Shown one piece after another: positions 53,422 to 64,000 of a DNA stretch of 64,000 bases. Positions within the stretch are counted from its first letter, which is position 1. Every line of letters begins with the position of its first letter. Under the pieces are notes generated by a model. That model ran no database searches. It was not told where the DNA came from and saw only the letters and a program-made list of their open reading frames with translations. This stretch comes from Prosthecobacter sp. (GTDB lineage: Bacteria; Verrucomicrobiota; Verrucomicrobiia; Verrucomicrobiales; Verrucomicrobiaceae). The translations under genes and the position numbers were made by a program. The stretch lies in assembly GCA_017853885.1 (NCBI GenBank), contig JAFMIR010000011.1, positions 45,583-109,582 on the forward strand, written 5' to 3'.

Positions 53422-54966
53422 TCACGACAGTCCCTTGCCCTTTGTCTCGGGGGCAAAACGCACCACGATCACACCCACGAGGTAGATGCTGCAGAGCACC
53501 GTGTAAGCGCTAGCGGCCTTGGCGTATGCCGGCGTATCTGATGTGCCGAAAAGACCGACAAGGTTCGCGATTTGTAAACCACCCACGGCGGCAATGATGC
53601 GACCCACATTGAAGCAGAAGCCCTGACCGGTGGCGCGAACGCTGGTGGGGAAAAGCTCGGGGAGATAGAGCGGGAAGAATCCATAGAAGGTTGCGGTAAG
53701 GCCGCCCATAAAAAATGCCGCCACATAGAAGGTGGTATCGATGGTATGGCAGAACTGGTAGAACACGATGGCGGAGACGCCGGCACACAAACAGCAGATG
53801 GTGTAAGTCACACGGCGGCCCAGCCAGTCCCCCGCGATGGGCGTGAGCACGGTGAAAAGAATGGCCCCGAGAGAGGTGGCCATCTGGACAAACTCCTTCG
53901 GATGAGCACTGAGCTTGCCCGTGGCGTTGTTGAGATCGATGGCCCATTTCGGGGCCTGCTGCGCCGCGCCCCAGGTGCCCAGCAGGGCCACACCGGCCAA
54001 GCTGGCACCGATGAGCAGGTGTCGCATGATGAGTGAACCCTCCGTGTTTTGCATGGAGCCAGCGATGCCTGCGCGGCGCAGGTAGCTCTTTACCGGGAAC
54101 ACATAACCCCAGAAGACGATGCCGAGTCCCACAATAGTGATGACGGTGGCGGAGTCCGCTTTCACGCCGTACTGAGGCCCTAGTGGTGACCATGCAAAGA
54201 TGATGACAAGCGCGGTGAGGCCACCGAGCAGCACGCCGAGCATGTCGCTATTGCTCCAGTGGCTGGTGGCCCCACTGGCCTTCTCCTCCTCCCACTTGTG
54301 GCTTTCCGGCACAAAGATCTGGATGAGAAATATCAGCAGCGCAGGAAGAGCCCCGGTGATCATGAGGAACCGCCAGCCGCCATTGGAGAACCATGAATCG
54401 GCGAGTTGCTGGCCCATGCCACAAGCGATGAAGATGTTTTTCACCTCGGCGATGAAGCTGACGAGCGAGAGGCTTAAGAGCGCTACCAGCAGGTAGCCCA
54501 CATTAGCCGCCGCACCGATAAGCCCGGCGATGAAGGCGCGGTTGCCCTTCGTCCACAACTCGTTCACCAAGGCGACACCAAGTGCCCACTCACCGCCCAT
54601 GCCGAGCGAGGCGACAAAGCGCAGTCCCGCGATGTGCCAGGCCTCACTGGCCAGACCGCACAAACCAGTGAAGATCGCATAAGTGAAAATCGAGAGGCTC
54701 ATCGCACGCACGCGGCCGATGCGGTCGCCCAGCCAGCCAAACAGCACTCCGCCCGTCGCCGCGCCGACGAGGAAGGTGGCCAAGATCACATTGAACCAGT
54801 TCAGCACGACCGGATTGCCAGGCTCTACTTTCAGTAGATCTGCCAGCGCTGGGCTGCCGATTAGCGGAAACAGGCCCATTTCAAAGCCATCGAACAACCA
54901 GCCGAGGAAGGCCGCGGTGAGGGCCATGTTGCGGCCAGAAGAAGAAGGAGCGGAATTGGATGCCAT
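53422..54966 (-). CDS. MFS transporter (SHS/metabolite:H+ symporter type)
   Basis: 514 residues from ATG 54966 with twelve predicted membrane segments. The start TAAFLGWLFDGFEMGLFPLIG and the loop GWLGDRIGRVRAMSL (motif A) identify the sugar/aromatic-acid or lactate-sialate branch; GGEWALGVALVNELWTKGNRAFIAGL is the N-half helix 4-5 motif. A ~50-residue central loop (SHKWEEEKASGA) and a further insert (~LRRAGIAGSMQNTE) lengthen it. The substrate is unknown; it may be a sugar acid or aromatic acid. Confidence 0.87.
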   Translation of the reverse strand: MASNSAPSSSGRNMALTAAFLGWLFDGFEMGLFPLIGSPALADLLKVEPGNPVVLNWFNVILATFLVGAATGGVLFGWLGDRIGRVRAMSLSIFTYAIFTGLCGLASEAWHIAGLRFVASLGMGGEWALGVALVNELWTKGNRAFIAGLIGAAANVGYLLVALLSLSLVSFIAEVKNIFIACGMGQQLADSWFSNGGWRFLMITGALPALLIFLIQIFVPESHKWEEEKASGATSHWSNSDMLGVLLGGLTALVIIFAWSPLGPQYGVKADSATVITIVGLGIVFWGYVFPVKSYLRRAGIAGSMQNTEGSLIMRHLLIGASLAGVALLGTWGAAQQAPKWAIDLNNATGKLSAHPKEFVQMATSLGAILFTVLTPIAGDWLGRRVTYTICCLCAGVSAIVFYQFCHTIDTTFYVAAFFMGGLTATFYGFFPLYLPELFPTSVRATGQGFCFNVGRIIAAVGGLQIANLVGLFGTSDTPAYAKAASAYTVLCSIYLVGVIVVRFAPETKGKGLS

Positions 54967-55133
54967 ACGAGGTTGGGGAATCAAAATCGATAGAATGGCA
55001 ACAAACGGGCACACGGCGAATGAATTTCGTCTGCGGGAAAAAATGAGTTCCTTTGGTCCCAATCGCTCGAAGCACTTTACAGTGGCACATCATTCTTCAT
55101 CCATCCCGGCCCGTTTTCCGTCCCCTCTTATCG

Positions 55134-55856
55134 ATGACCACCAAGCTCGATCTCAAGTTCACTAGCCTACTCAGTGATACCGCCTCTAAACTGCAATCTC
55201 TCGAAGTGCTCCCACGTGTCCATACGGAAGCTGCCGAGGCGCTGATCGCCACCGCCAGTGAGCTTGGCCTTCAATTGAATCAATTCGCTATGCGGCTTAT
55301 CGAGGCTCAGGAGGCCAAAATTGCTGCGGACGAGGCTGATAAAGAGGCTGCTCGGCTCGCGAAGGAACAAGCCATTGCTGAAAAAAACGCTCAACGTGTG
55401 CGAATCCAAGCTGAGAAGGAGGCAGCCAAACTTGCTGCAGCTGAGGCGAAGATCAAAGCCATGGAGGATAAAGAAGCCGCGCGCCTGGCCAAGGAGCAGG
55501 CTGCTGCTGAAAAAGCTGCCGAACGTGCCCGCCTCGATGCCGAACGTGATGCCGCCCGTAAAGCGGCTGCTGAGGCCAAAGAGCGTGATCGACTAGAACG
55601 AGAGGCCGCCCGCGAGGCGGAACGCGAAACAGCTCGCAGGGAACTCGAAGCGATGAAGGCTGCTGCTGCGGCTCTTAAAGCCAAACAGGAAGCCGATCAT
55701 GCCGCAGCAAAAAAAGCCGAAGAGGAAGCTCGAGCACGTCGTGAGGCCGCCCTTGTCAAGGCACGCGCCGAGCAGGACGCCAAGATGCGCGCCCGTCAGG
55801 CTGCCTCACTGGCCATTCTCGCAGCTGAGAAAGCCGCGATCCAGGCTAGAAAGTAA
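55134..55856 (+). CDS. Ala/Glu/Lys-rich coiled-coil protein with internal duplication
   Basis: 240 residues from ATG 55134. Residues 1-60 form a helical head (LDLKFTSLLSDTASKLQ); residues 60-240 are a charged coiled coil. Two near-identical 38-residue units, DKEAARLAKEQAIAEKN... at 69-106 and DKEAARLAKEQAAAEKA... at 112-149, point to a recent duplication. There is no signal or membrane segment, unlike TolA. It could be a cytoplasmic structural rod, possibly for the prosthecae or wall, but nothing specific is shown. It diverges from the MFS gene. Confidence 0.7.
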   Translation: MTTKLDLKFTSLLSDTASKLQSLEVLPRVHTEAAEALIATASELGLQLNQFAMRLIEAQEAKIAADEADKEAARLAKEQAIAEKNAQRVRIQAEKEAAKLAAAEAKIKAMEDKEAARLAKEQAAAEKAAERARLDAERDAARKAAAEAKERDRLEREAAREAERETARRELEAMKAAAAALKAKQEADHAAAKKAEEEARARREAALVKARAEQDAKMRARQAASLAILAAEKAAIQARK

Positions 55857-55916
55857 TCAGCCAGTTTGCTTATCTCATCCTTCATGCCCAGCGCAAAGTG
55901 TTGGTTTTCCACAGGC

Positions 55917-57341
55917 TCATAGACGCTTCGGATTCACTCGACCGGTAGGGGGCATGCCTCGTGCGAGGGTATCGAAACGAGCACGAAGCTCTTTGATCGC
56001 GGCGGAGGCTTCTGCATCAGGTTTCAGTGCACGATTATGGAACTCGTGGGCATCGTTCTCGTGATCGTAAAGCTCGATGCCGTTCATTCCTTCATTCCAT
56101 TCGGTGTAGCGCCAGCGTTCGGTGCGAATGGAGCGGCCCATGACTTGATAGGGCAGGCGATCATCGGCGGGGCGGAGGATTTGGGTGATGGCGATGCTGT
56201 CCCACTTTTGGGTAGGATGATCCAAAAGCGCACGCAGGCTTTTTCCGTCGAGTTTGGAAGATGTCAGTTGGGCGAGGTCGGAGAGCGTTGGGTAGAGGTC
56301 GATGAACTCGACAATTCGTGGACATGTTTGCCCGTTTCCTTTGGCCCCGGGGGCGCGGATGATGAGCGGAGTGCGGGCGCTTTGTTCGAACAGGGTGCGT
56401 TTTTGCCAGATGCCAAGATGTTCGCCAAGATGATAGCCGTGGTCACTCCAAAGAGCGACGATGGTATTGTTGGTGAGGTGGAGCCGGTCAAGACAGTCAA
56501 GAATACGGCCAATTTGCGCATCGACGAAAGAAACACTGGCACGGTAAGCTTGTAGAGCCTTTCGGCAGGTGATTTCGTCGAGGTTGTAGTGAGGTAATGG
56601 GTTATTGTGGGCGAAAGCGCTGAGGGGAATATCGCTGCGGTCATCTGCTGGGGCATCAGGGAGGCGGATGGAGTGAAGTGGATGCAGCTCGAAATATTTT
56701 TTCGGTGCAACGAAGGGCGTGTGAGGTCGGAAGAAGCCTACCCCAAGAAAAAAAGGCTCATCGCGATGCTCCTCCAGGAGTCGGATGGCCTCGGTGGCGA
56801 TCATGCCATCGGTTTGTTCCTCGTCGGTCCCATCGGCAGCCAGCCAGCTGAGCGCGGCGCTGATGGGTTTTTGCGGTGTGGGATTGATGATGAATTTTTC
56901 GTCGGTGACATCACGACCTTTCGGATTCACGACAAGTTGCCACGAGAGTGTGTCGTCGAGGCCATTGGTGCCGATGCCGTTTGGCACGTCGTAATGATAG
57001 ATTTTGCCGATGCGGGCGGTGAACCAGCCGTTTTGACGAAAGAGTTGAGGCAGTGTGACCACACTTGGCAAGGTTTCGCGGAAATGACGGTCAAGGTCAT
57101 AAACCTGCGTGGCATCGGGCCGGCGGCCGGTGAGCATGCAGGTGCGGCTCGGATTGCACAGCGGGATTTGATTGTAGGCGCGTTCAAATTGCACGCCGCT
57201 TGCTGCGAGTCGGTCGATGTGAGGCGTGTGTGTGCAGTCGTTCGCGAGATCGTCGATGGCAATGAAAAGCACATTTGGCTTTGCAGCCAAGAAGGACATG
57301 CAGGTTAAGAACGCCCAAGGCAGGAGTATGAGTCGCAACAT
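55917..57341 (-). CDS. Secreted sulfatase (iduronate-2-sulfatase type)
   Basis: About 474 residues from ATG 57341 with a signal peptide ([17 protein letters not shown]). The active-site motif is [15 protein letters not shown]: the Cys becomes formylglycine, which needs a maturase elsewhere. Metal ligands are in [12 protein letters not shown] and [13 protein letters not shown]. The layout with [14 protein letters not shown] is typical of iduronate-2-sulfatase-like enzymes. It should remove sulfate esters from algal or animal polysaccharides outside the cytoplasm. Verrucomicrobia carry many of these. Confidence 0.94.
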   Translation of the reverse strand: MLRLILLPWAFLTCMSFLAAKPNVLFIAIDDLANDCTHTPHIDRLAASGVQFERAYNQIPLCNPSRTCMLTGRRPDATQVYDLDRHFRETLPSVVTLPQLFRQNGWFTARIGKIYHYDVPNGIGTNGLDDTLSWQLVVNPKGRDVTDEKFIINPTPQKPISAALSWLAADGTDEEQTDGMIATEAIRLLEEHRDEPFFLGVGFFRPHTPFVAPKKYFELHPLHSIRLPDAPADDRSDIPLSAFAHNNPLPHYNLDEITCRKALQAYRASVSFVDAQIGRILDCLDRLHLTNNTIVALWSDHGYHLGEHLGIWQKRTLFEQSARTPLIIRAPGAKGNGQTCPRIVEFIDLYPTLSDLAQLTSSKLDGKSLRALLDHPTQKWDSIAITQILRPADDRLPYQVMGRSIRTERWRYTEWNEGMNGIELYDHENDAHEFHNRALKPDAEASAAIKELRARFDTLARGMPPTGRVNPKRL

Positions 57342-57504
57342 GGCTGGTGAGGGCAATAAGTCACAGATGCGGTGCCGTTACACTCAATAGCATGAATCGG
57401 CTGTGATTATAAACTTGAGGGTGCATTCAGAACCGGGGCATTTTACGTGTCTTTGGAGGTCTTCTTGATGGCTTGTCTATGGCATGAGGCGCATTTAAGC
57501 CTTG

Positions 57505-58950
57505 CTAGAGCAGGGGAATGAAAAGCTTGGCAAAGCCGTTGCGGAGCTGTTGGACCAATGTGGCGGATTCGAGAGCTTCGCGGGTCACTTCATGGCTGGT
57601 GGAACGTTTCTGACGGAAAATCTCACGAAGGCAGGTGGCGAGTCCGCGATCGTAAAAGCCGACGTTGAACTCGAAATTCAGGCGCAGGCTGCGCGGATCC
57701 CAGTTCGTGGAACCGATAAAGCTCCAAATGCCGTCAATAACGAAGATCTTGGTGTGATCAAACGGTGGCGTTGATTCAAAAATGCGGCATCCGACTTCCA
57801 GCAGTTGCGGGTAAAGTGTCTGCGCTGCCCATGCGACGAATGCTATGTTGTTCTCTCGTGGCGTGAGGATTCGCACTTTTACGCCGCGAATGGCGGCGAG
57901 GCGCAGTGCAGCCACGAGCACGGCAGTGGGTAGAAAGTAAGGTGTGGCAATGAGGATTTCTTCCTTGGCGCTGTTGATGGCAGCAAAGAAAGCGGCTGGC
58001 ATAACCTCCATGTCTTCATCCGGACCATCGACGATGCCGATGGCGCTTGCTGGGCCATTTCCATCGAGTGCCGGGAACCACTTGGGGCCATCGAGTATTT
58101 CGCCCGCACAGAAGGCCCAGTCTTCCGCAAAGACTCGTTGGATCTGTGCGACGATGGGCCCCGTGATCTCAAAGTGCAGGTCCTGCACCGGATGGTTCGG
58201 ATGACGGGAGAGCATGTTTCCTTCCCGGATGTTCATGCCGCCGGTGAAAGCCTTACTACCGTCTACGACCATGATTTTCCGGTGGTTGCGCAGGTTCATG
58301 GTGATGAGTCTCAGCAGAAAATGGTTGGGCATGAAGCGCTTCGCCTGAACACCCGCTTCCTGTAACGCATCGACGACGGGCGGCCAAGAATAGCGTGTGC
58401 CGGCGTCATCTACCATCACACGAACTTCCACGCCGCGCTTCACCGCCACAGTGAGCTGGGTGATGAATTCAGAACCGATGCCCAATGCCTCAAAAATATA
58501 GCTTGAGATGCTGATGGTCGTTTTTGCGCCTCGGATCGCCTCAAGCATGCGCGGCATCGCTTGGTCGCCATTTTGTAGCGCTGTGACGTGATTTCCATGT
58601 GTGAAACAGAATCGAGAAATCTTATCGAGAGTCACCGCAACGTGCTGGTGATCACGTGCTTCATCACTTGTAGGATGAAAAGGAAGAGGATTGGTGGGCA
58701 CGGGATCGTGCCAAGGCTCAAAGTGCTCCCGCCGGTAGTGTCGACCGCGGCGGCGGAGAATATTGATTCCAAGAAAAAGATACAGAATTGGTGCAACAAG
58801 TGGCGACAGGACCACAAGCGCCGCCCAAAAAGAGGCGGACCGATGATCGCGATGCCGCAGCAGGATGTGTGTCAGTGCGGCGAGGCCGCCGAAGATGGAG
58901 ATAAAGGCAACGATGTAACCCCAGTGAATGACGACAGCGGCGGGCAGCAT
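57505..58950 (-). CDS. Cardiolipin synthase-like phospholipase D
   Basis: 481 residues: two N-terminal membrane segments (YIVAFISIFGGLAALTHILL, FWAALVVLSPLVAPILYLFLG) and two HKD motifs, NHRKIMVVDGSKAFTGGMNI near residue 222 and DHTKIFVIDGIWSFIGSTNWD near 405. This is the classical ClsA layout. It condenses two phosphatidylglycerols to cardiolipin in the inner membrane. It stands alone, transcribed toward the sulfatase gene 164 bases away. Confidence 0.93.
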   Translation of the reverse strand: MLPAAVVIHWGYIVAFISIFGGLAALTHILLRHRDHRSASFWAALVVLSPLVAPILYLFLGINILRRRGRHYRREHFEPWHDPVPTNPLPFHPTSDEARDHQHVAVTLDKISRFCFTHGNHVTALQNGDQAMPRMLEAIRGAKTTISISSYIFEALGIGSEFITQLTVAVKRGVEVRVMVDDAGTRYSWPPVVDALQEAGVQAKRFMPNHFLLRLITMNLRNHRKIMVVDGSKAFTGGMNIREGNMLSRHPNHPVQDLHFEITGPIVAQIQRVFAEDWAFCAGEILDGPKWFPALDGNGPASAIGIVDGPDEDMEVMPAAFFAAINSAKEEILIATPYFLPTAVLVAALRLAAIRGVKVRILTPRENNIAFVAWAAQTLYPQLLEVGCRIFESTPPFDHTKIFVIDGIWSFIGSTNWDPRSLRLNFEFNVGFYDRGLATCLREIFRQKRSTSHEVTREALESATLVQQLRNGFAKLFIPLL

Positions 58951-59155
58951 GCCACATCATGCGCAGGGTGAGTTGGTTTGCCAAGCCCCGGCCTTTAACC
59001 TATGAATATGCTTTGGTCTGCGCCGCGCGTTGGGTGCTTCGATGTGGCGTGAATGGCATGATTCTTTACGCTTAGGGCACGAAGCGCGTCCGGTTTTGGC
59101 TCGCCATGCGGTTTGTTTCCGCTAAAGCCATTCTCGCCACTTTTCCAACCCTCGC

Positions 59156-60835
59156 ATGAAACGCTACGCCCTCGGCATCGACTACGGCACAAACTCCTGC
59201 CGCTCCCTTCTCATCGACCTCGAAAACGGAGCTGAGGTCGGATCGACCGTGTTCAATTACCCAAGTGGTGAAATGGGAATCCTACTTGATCCGAAGGATC
59301 CGCATGTCGCGAGACAGAATCCGCAGGACTACCTCGAAGGGCTTGAAAGCGTGGTGAAAGGTGCATTACAGCAAGCCAAGGCGAAGGTGATAGGCTTTGA
59401 AGCTACGCAAGTTGTTGGCATCGGTATCGACACGACGGGCAGTACGCCGATTCCCGTGAATCAAGATGGCAAACCGCTCGGCCTGCTGCCGGAATTTAAA
59501 AACAACCTCAATGCGATGGTGTGGCTGTGGAAGGATCACACTGGGCATGCCGAGGCGGCGGAGATCACAAAGCTGGGCAATGAAATTCGCCCACAGATCA
59601 TGGCGAAGTGCGGCGGCATCTACTCCAGTGAATGGTTTTGGAGCAAAATTCTTCGTCTGCTCCGTGTGGATGAAAAAGTTTTCGAGGCTGCTTTTAGCTT
59701 CGTTGAACATTGCGACTGGATTCCAGCCGTTTTGACTGGAAACACAAACCCTCTCACCTTGAAGCGCAGCGTCTGTGCTGCGGGTCACAAAGCCATGTTT
59801 GGCACTGAATGGGGCGGGTTGCCTGACAAGGTTTTTTTGGCCAAACTCGATCCCAAGCTCGCCGATCTGCGTGATCGGCTTTATTCCGAAGCGCACACCT
59901 CGGACACGAAAGCGGGCGGCTTATGCGCCGAATGGGCGAAGCGTCTTGGCCTGAAGGAAGGGGCGGCTGTGTGCGTCGGTGCTTTTGATGCGCACACCGG
60001 CGCGGTTGGCGCAGGTATCAAAGAGGGCACTCTGGTGAAAATTCTTGGCACCAGCACCTGTGATCTGATGATTTCACCCATCAGCAAACCACTCGCCAAC
60101 ATCCCTGGTGTATGCGGCATTGTAAATGGCAGCGTTCTACCCGGCTACTACGGCATCGAGGCCGGACAGAGTGCCGTGGGCGATCTCTTCCTCTGGCTGG
60201 TCAACCATCTCGTGCCAGACAGCTATGGCCAAACTAGCGGTGAGAAGTTTGCGAACATGGAAAGAGCCATGGAAGGCCAAAAACCTGGTGCCACGGGCCT
60301 GCTGGCACTCGATTGGAACAACGGCAATCGCACCATCCTTGTTGATGTGCGACTTACCGGCCTACTGCTTGGCCAGACGCTACACACCGAGGCGCATGAA
60401 ATTTACCGCGCCTATATCGAAGCAACGGCGTTTGGTGCTTTGACCATCATCAAACGTGTCGAAGAGTATGGTGTGAAGATCGAGGAGGTCATTAACACAG
60501 GCGGGCTCTCCATCAAAAATGCCACGCTCATGCAGATTTACGCCGATATCATCGGTAAACCGATGAAAGTCAGCCAGAGCGAGCAGACTTGTGCTCTTGG
60601 TGCGGCCATCTTTGGTGCCGCCGCAGCCGGTGCAGGCACTTGGCAGGAGCTGCAAAGCAAAGTCACTGCCATTCGAGAGAAAGTATATCATCCGATTCCG
60701 GAAAACGCGGCCGTCTACAGGGAGCTGTACGCTCTTTACCGTGCTCTTCACGATGCCTTTGGCACTGCGGATTGGAGCGGGAAGCTCAACCACGTCATGA
60801 AGGAGTTGTTGGCTATCCGGGCGAGTCAGAGTTGA
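59156..60835 (+). CDS. araB: Ribulokinase (FGGY kinase)
   Basis: A 559-residue FGGY-family kinase with RYALGIDYGTNSCRSLLIDL at the start, GIGIDTTGSTPIPV, DWIPAVLTGN, VGAFDAHTGAVGAGI, TSTCDLMIS and ALDWNNGNRTILVD. These match L-ribulokinase, which phosphorylates L-ribulose in arabinose catabolism. No araA or araD is present, so the gene is isolated from its usual operon; xylulose or other pentulose substrates are possible. It converges with pyrG with 13 bases between. Confidence 0.93.
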   Translation: MKRYALGIDYGTNSCRSLLIDLENGAEVGSTVFNYPSGEMGILLDPKDPHVARQNPQDYLEGLESVVKGALQQAKAKVIGFEATQVVGIGIDTTGSTPIPVNQDGKPLGLLPEFKNNLNAMVWLWKDHTGHAEAAEITKLGNEIRPQIMAKCGGIYSSEWFWSKILRLLRVDEKVFEAAFSFVEHCDWIPAVLTGNTNPLTLKRSVCAAGHKAMFGTEWGGLPDKVFLAKLDPKLADLRDRLYSEAHTSDTKAGGLCAEWAKRLGLKEGAAVCVGAFDAHTGAVGAGIKEGTLVKILGTSTCDLMISPISKPLANIPGVCGIVNGSVLPGYYGIEAGQSAVGDLFLWLVNHLVPDSYGQTSGEKFANMERAMEGQKPGATGLLALDWNNGNRTILVDVRLTGLLLGQTLHTEAHEIYRAYIEATAFGALTIIKRVEEYGVKIEEVINTGGLSIKNATLMQIYADIIGKPMKVSQSEQTCALGAAIFGAAAAGAGTWQELQSKVTAIREKVYHPIPENAAVYRELYALYRALHDAFGTADWSGKLNHVMKELLAIRASQS

Positions 60836-60848
60836 GTGGGTGTTTCAG

Positions 60849-62501
<1,653 letters not shown>

Positions 62502-62601
62502 TCAAGCCCTAGCAGAAAATTTGCCATTTTGGTTTGTTTGGAACGGCCAGGTAAGGCAAAGCTTTTCGCTCTGAAAATACCTTGGTGGCGCGCGAATCGA
62601 T

Positions 62602-63351
62602 TCACTTCCCAATCAGATGCTTCTCAATCGCGGCCGCCTGCTCTGGGGTATCCACGCCAGGACTCAGCTCGTTCGTGAGTGCGACGCGGATCCGGGTGCC
62701 GTTTTCGAGGGCCCGGAGCTGTTCGAGGCTTTCGGTTTGCTCGAGGCGGCTGGGGGGCCAAGAGACGAACTGAAACAAGAAGCTGCGCTGGAAGCCATAG
62801 ATGCCGAGGTGGCGGTAGCTGCGCGGCCAGGCGTCGGGGTTGCGCTGGTAGGGTAGGGGGCTGCGGCTGAAGTAGAGGGCGTCGCCTTGGGTGTCGAAAA
62901 TAACTTTGACGACATTTGGATCGCTGATCTGCGCAGCGTCTTGGATGGGCGCAGCAGCGGTGATCATCTGCACGGATGGATCATCGCGCAGGCTACACGC
63001 GAGCTCGTCAATCAGGCCAGAGGAGATAAGTGGCTCATCGCCCTGCACATTGATGATGACGCGGTGGTCTGGGAAAGACTTCGCGGCCTCAGCGATGCGA
63101 TCCGTGCCGCTGGGGTGATTCGGGTCGGTAAGTACAGTCTGAGCTCCGAACGACGAGGCGACTTCAGCGATGCGGGCATCATCGGTAGCGATAATGATGT
63201 CGTCGATCTGCTTGCATTCTTGGCAGCGCTCCCAGACATGCTGGACGAGCGGTTTGCCAGCTATGAAATGAAGCGGTTTGCCAGGGAAGCGAGTGCTGCC
63301 CCAGCGTGCTGGGATGGCGACGAGAGTGCGGGCAGAGTCAGTGGAGGCCAA
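62602..63351 (-). CDS. kdsB: CMP-KDO synthetase (3-deoxy-manno-octulosonate cytidylyltransferase)
   Basis: About 249 residues from TTG 63351 (ASTDSARTLVAIPAR); a GTG at 63435 would add 28 residues unlike the family, whose usual length is near 248. Key blocks are VAIPARWGSTRFPGKPL, VATDDARI-like IATDDARIAEVA, NVQGDEPLIS, and KVIFDTQGDALYFSRSP. It activates KDO with CTP for lipopolysaccharide core, in the cytoplasm. It precedes pyrG, which supplies CTP. Confidence 0.92.
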   Translation of the reverse strand: MASTDSARTLVAIPARWGSTRFPGKPLHFIAGKPLVQHVWERCQECKQIDDIIIATDDARIAEVASSFGAQTVLTDPNHPSGTDRIAEAAKSFPDHRVIINVQGDEPLISSGLIDELACSLRDDPSVQMITAAAPIQDAAQISDPNVVKVIFDTQGDALYFSRSPLPYQRNPDAWPRSYRHLGIYGFQRSFLFQFVSWPPSRLEQTESLEQLRALENGTRIRVALTNELSPGVDTPEQAAAIEKHLIGK

Positions 63352-63442
63352 AGCGATAGGTGAACGGTTCGTGGCAGATGCAGCGGCTGGCAAAAGGGTG
63401 CAAGCGGGACTTGGCGAACCTTTCGAAAAGCTCACCAGCTGC

Positions 63443-64000
63443 TCATGGCAGCTCCTTGAGTTGGATGTGGCGGTATTCCATCACACCGCGATCACCTTCA
63501 AGACCAATGGGGCCGGTGGCAGGAAGAGCGAGTGCGGCTTCAAGGACCTCACCATTGCAGGTGCAGTGTGCAACGCCGTTCTTCACGGTGATCTCGACCT
63601 GGTTCCACTCCTGCGGCTTGTATTGCTTCAACTCTTTGTAAGGACCGGCGAGGAGGTAATCACGGCATTGAAGCTGCGGTTTGCGGATGAAGATGCCGCT
63701 GTCCGCATTCACCGAGGCGCGAAATTCGAGCTTGAGCACGAAGTTCTTCGGAAACACCGCCACCGTGTAGATCTGCCCGGTGAGCTTATCCGCCTCCGTG
63801 GGGAAGGTGACGACGATTACGCTATCCCTGACGATGTAGCGCCCTGCGTCCGCAGCTTCGGTTTTGGCGTCATGCTTTGCCAAAATGGCACCAGGGTTCG
63901 GATCGTCCTTTTTTGTCTTGTCGCGAAAGCACCAGCCTGTGAGGTCTTTGCCATTGAAGAGCGAGACAAAACCCTCCTCTGGTTTCCAATCCTCCGCGTG
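63443..64000 (-). CDS. DUF1080 (3-keto-disaccharide hydrolase) protein, C-terminal part
   Basis: The frame continues off the right edge; 185 residues of the C-terminus are visible. The block EEGFVSLFNGKDLTGW at the window edge is the DUF1080 hallmark; DSGIFIRKPQ, WNQVEITVKNGVAHCTCNGE and GPIGLEGDRGVMEYRHIQLKE follow the same family. Such proteins are secreted in PVC bacteria and some hydrolyse 3-keto-glycosides. It precedes kdsB on the same strand. Confidence 0.92.
   Translation of the reverse strand, partial: HAEDWKPEEGFVSLFNGKDLTGWCFRDKTKKDDPNPGAILAKHDAKTEAADAGRYIVRDSVIVVTFPTEADKLTGQIYTVAVFPKNFVLKLEFRASVNADSGIFIRKPQLQCRDYLLAGPYKELKQYKPQEWNQVEITVKNGVAHCTCNGEVLEAALALPATGPIGLEGDRGVMEYRHIQLKELP

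Overview
The window reads as ordinary chromosomal DNA, moderately GC-rich and densely coding, from a Gram-negative member of the Verrucomicrobiota, most like Prosthecobacter or Verrucomicrobiaceae. I infer this from the gene families. There is a large secreted protein ending in a heme-c and c-type-cytochrome module of the Planctomycetes/Verrucomicrobia kind. There are DUF1080 (3-keto-disaccharide hydrolase) proteins, a secreted sulfatase, a sialidase-type BNR protein, a membrane Ser/Thr kinase with a sugar-binding-like ectodomain, and a kdsB-pyrG pair as in Chlamydia. KdsB also implies a KDO-containing lipopolysaccharide. I see no prophage, insertion sequence, CRISPR array, rRNA or convincing tRNA.

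Layout. 0-3.4 kb: start of a secreted protein (cut by the window edge), cysS, a serine hydrolase and a TPR protein, all on minus. 3.4-6.5 kb: a two-module siroheme-decarboxylase-like protein diverges from a DUF721 (DciA-like) gene and a CbiX chelatase with a C-terminal Fe-S-type domain. 6.5-9.5 kb: hisS and recF diverge around a long inverted repeat, followed by an FKBP isomerase. 9.6-13.3 kb: DhaK, an ABC exporter pair and an FHA protein. 13.3-16 kb: di-heme peroxidase, FolB and a HAD-Nudix fusion. 16-21 kb: a sugar-isomerase-like protein, an atypical NtrC-like regulator, the Ser/Thr kinase and an SGNH hydrolase. 22-27.6 kb: a decayed gene remnant, a halogenase-like flavoprotein, sialidase, FabG, RNase HII, YraN and an acyltransferase.

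27.6-37.8 kb: thioredoxin, an RpiB-GlyA fusion, a low-molecular-weight phosphatase, an HTH-receiver protein, an RluA enzyme, a four-gene run (Cys-rich protein, ferredoxin, molybdate-type ABC permease and ATPase), a membrane protein, and gpsA-plsY. 37.8-45.6 kb: a secreted protein, carA, a proteasome-like Ntn hydrolase, sdhCAB, an HMA-like protein and a second RluA enzyme. 45.6-51.2 kb: the composite cytochrome protein, a more AT-rich gene with NlpC/P60-like features, and a rhomboid protease. 51.3-64 kb: mgtE plus a conserved unknown, an MFS permease, a coiled-coil protein, sulfatase, a cardiolipin-synthase-like enzyme, ribulokinase, pyrG, kdsB and a partial DUF1080 protein.

How genes may work together. 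The best candidate for something new is the HAD-Nudix fusion ten bases upstream of folB. Its two domains match in type the two dephosphorylation steps that precede FolB in folate synthesis. The exact RpiB-GlyA fusion, the CbiX/siroheme-decarboxylase pair, the ferredoxin-ABC operon without a binding protein, and two signalling proteins missing canonical residues are the next most interesting. All functional claims are from reading the sequence and from memory of the families; no database search was run.
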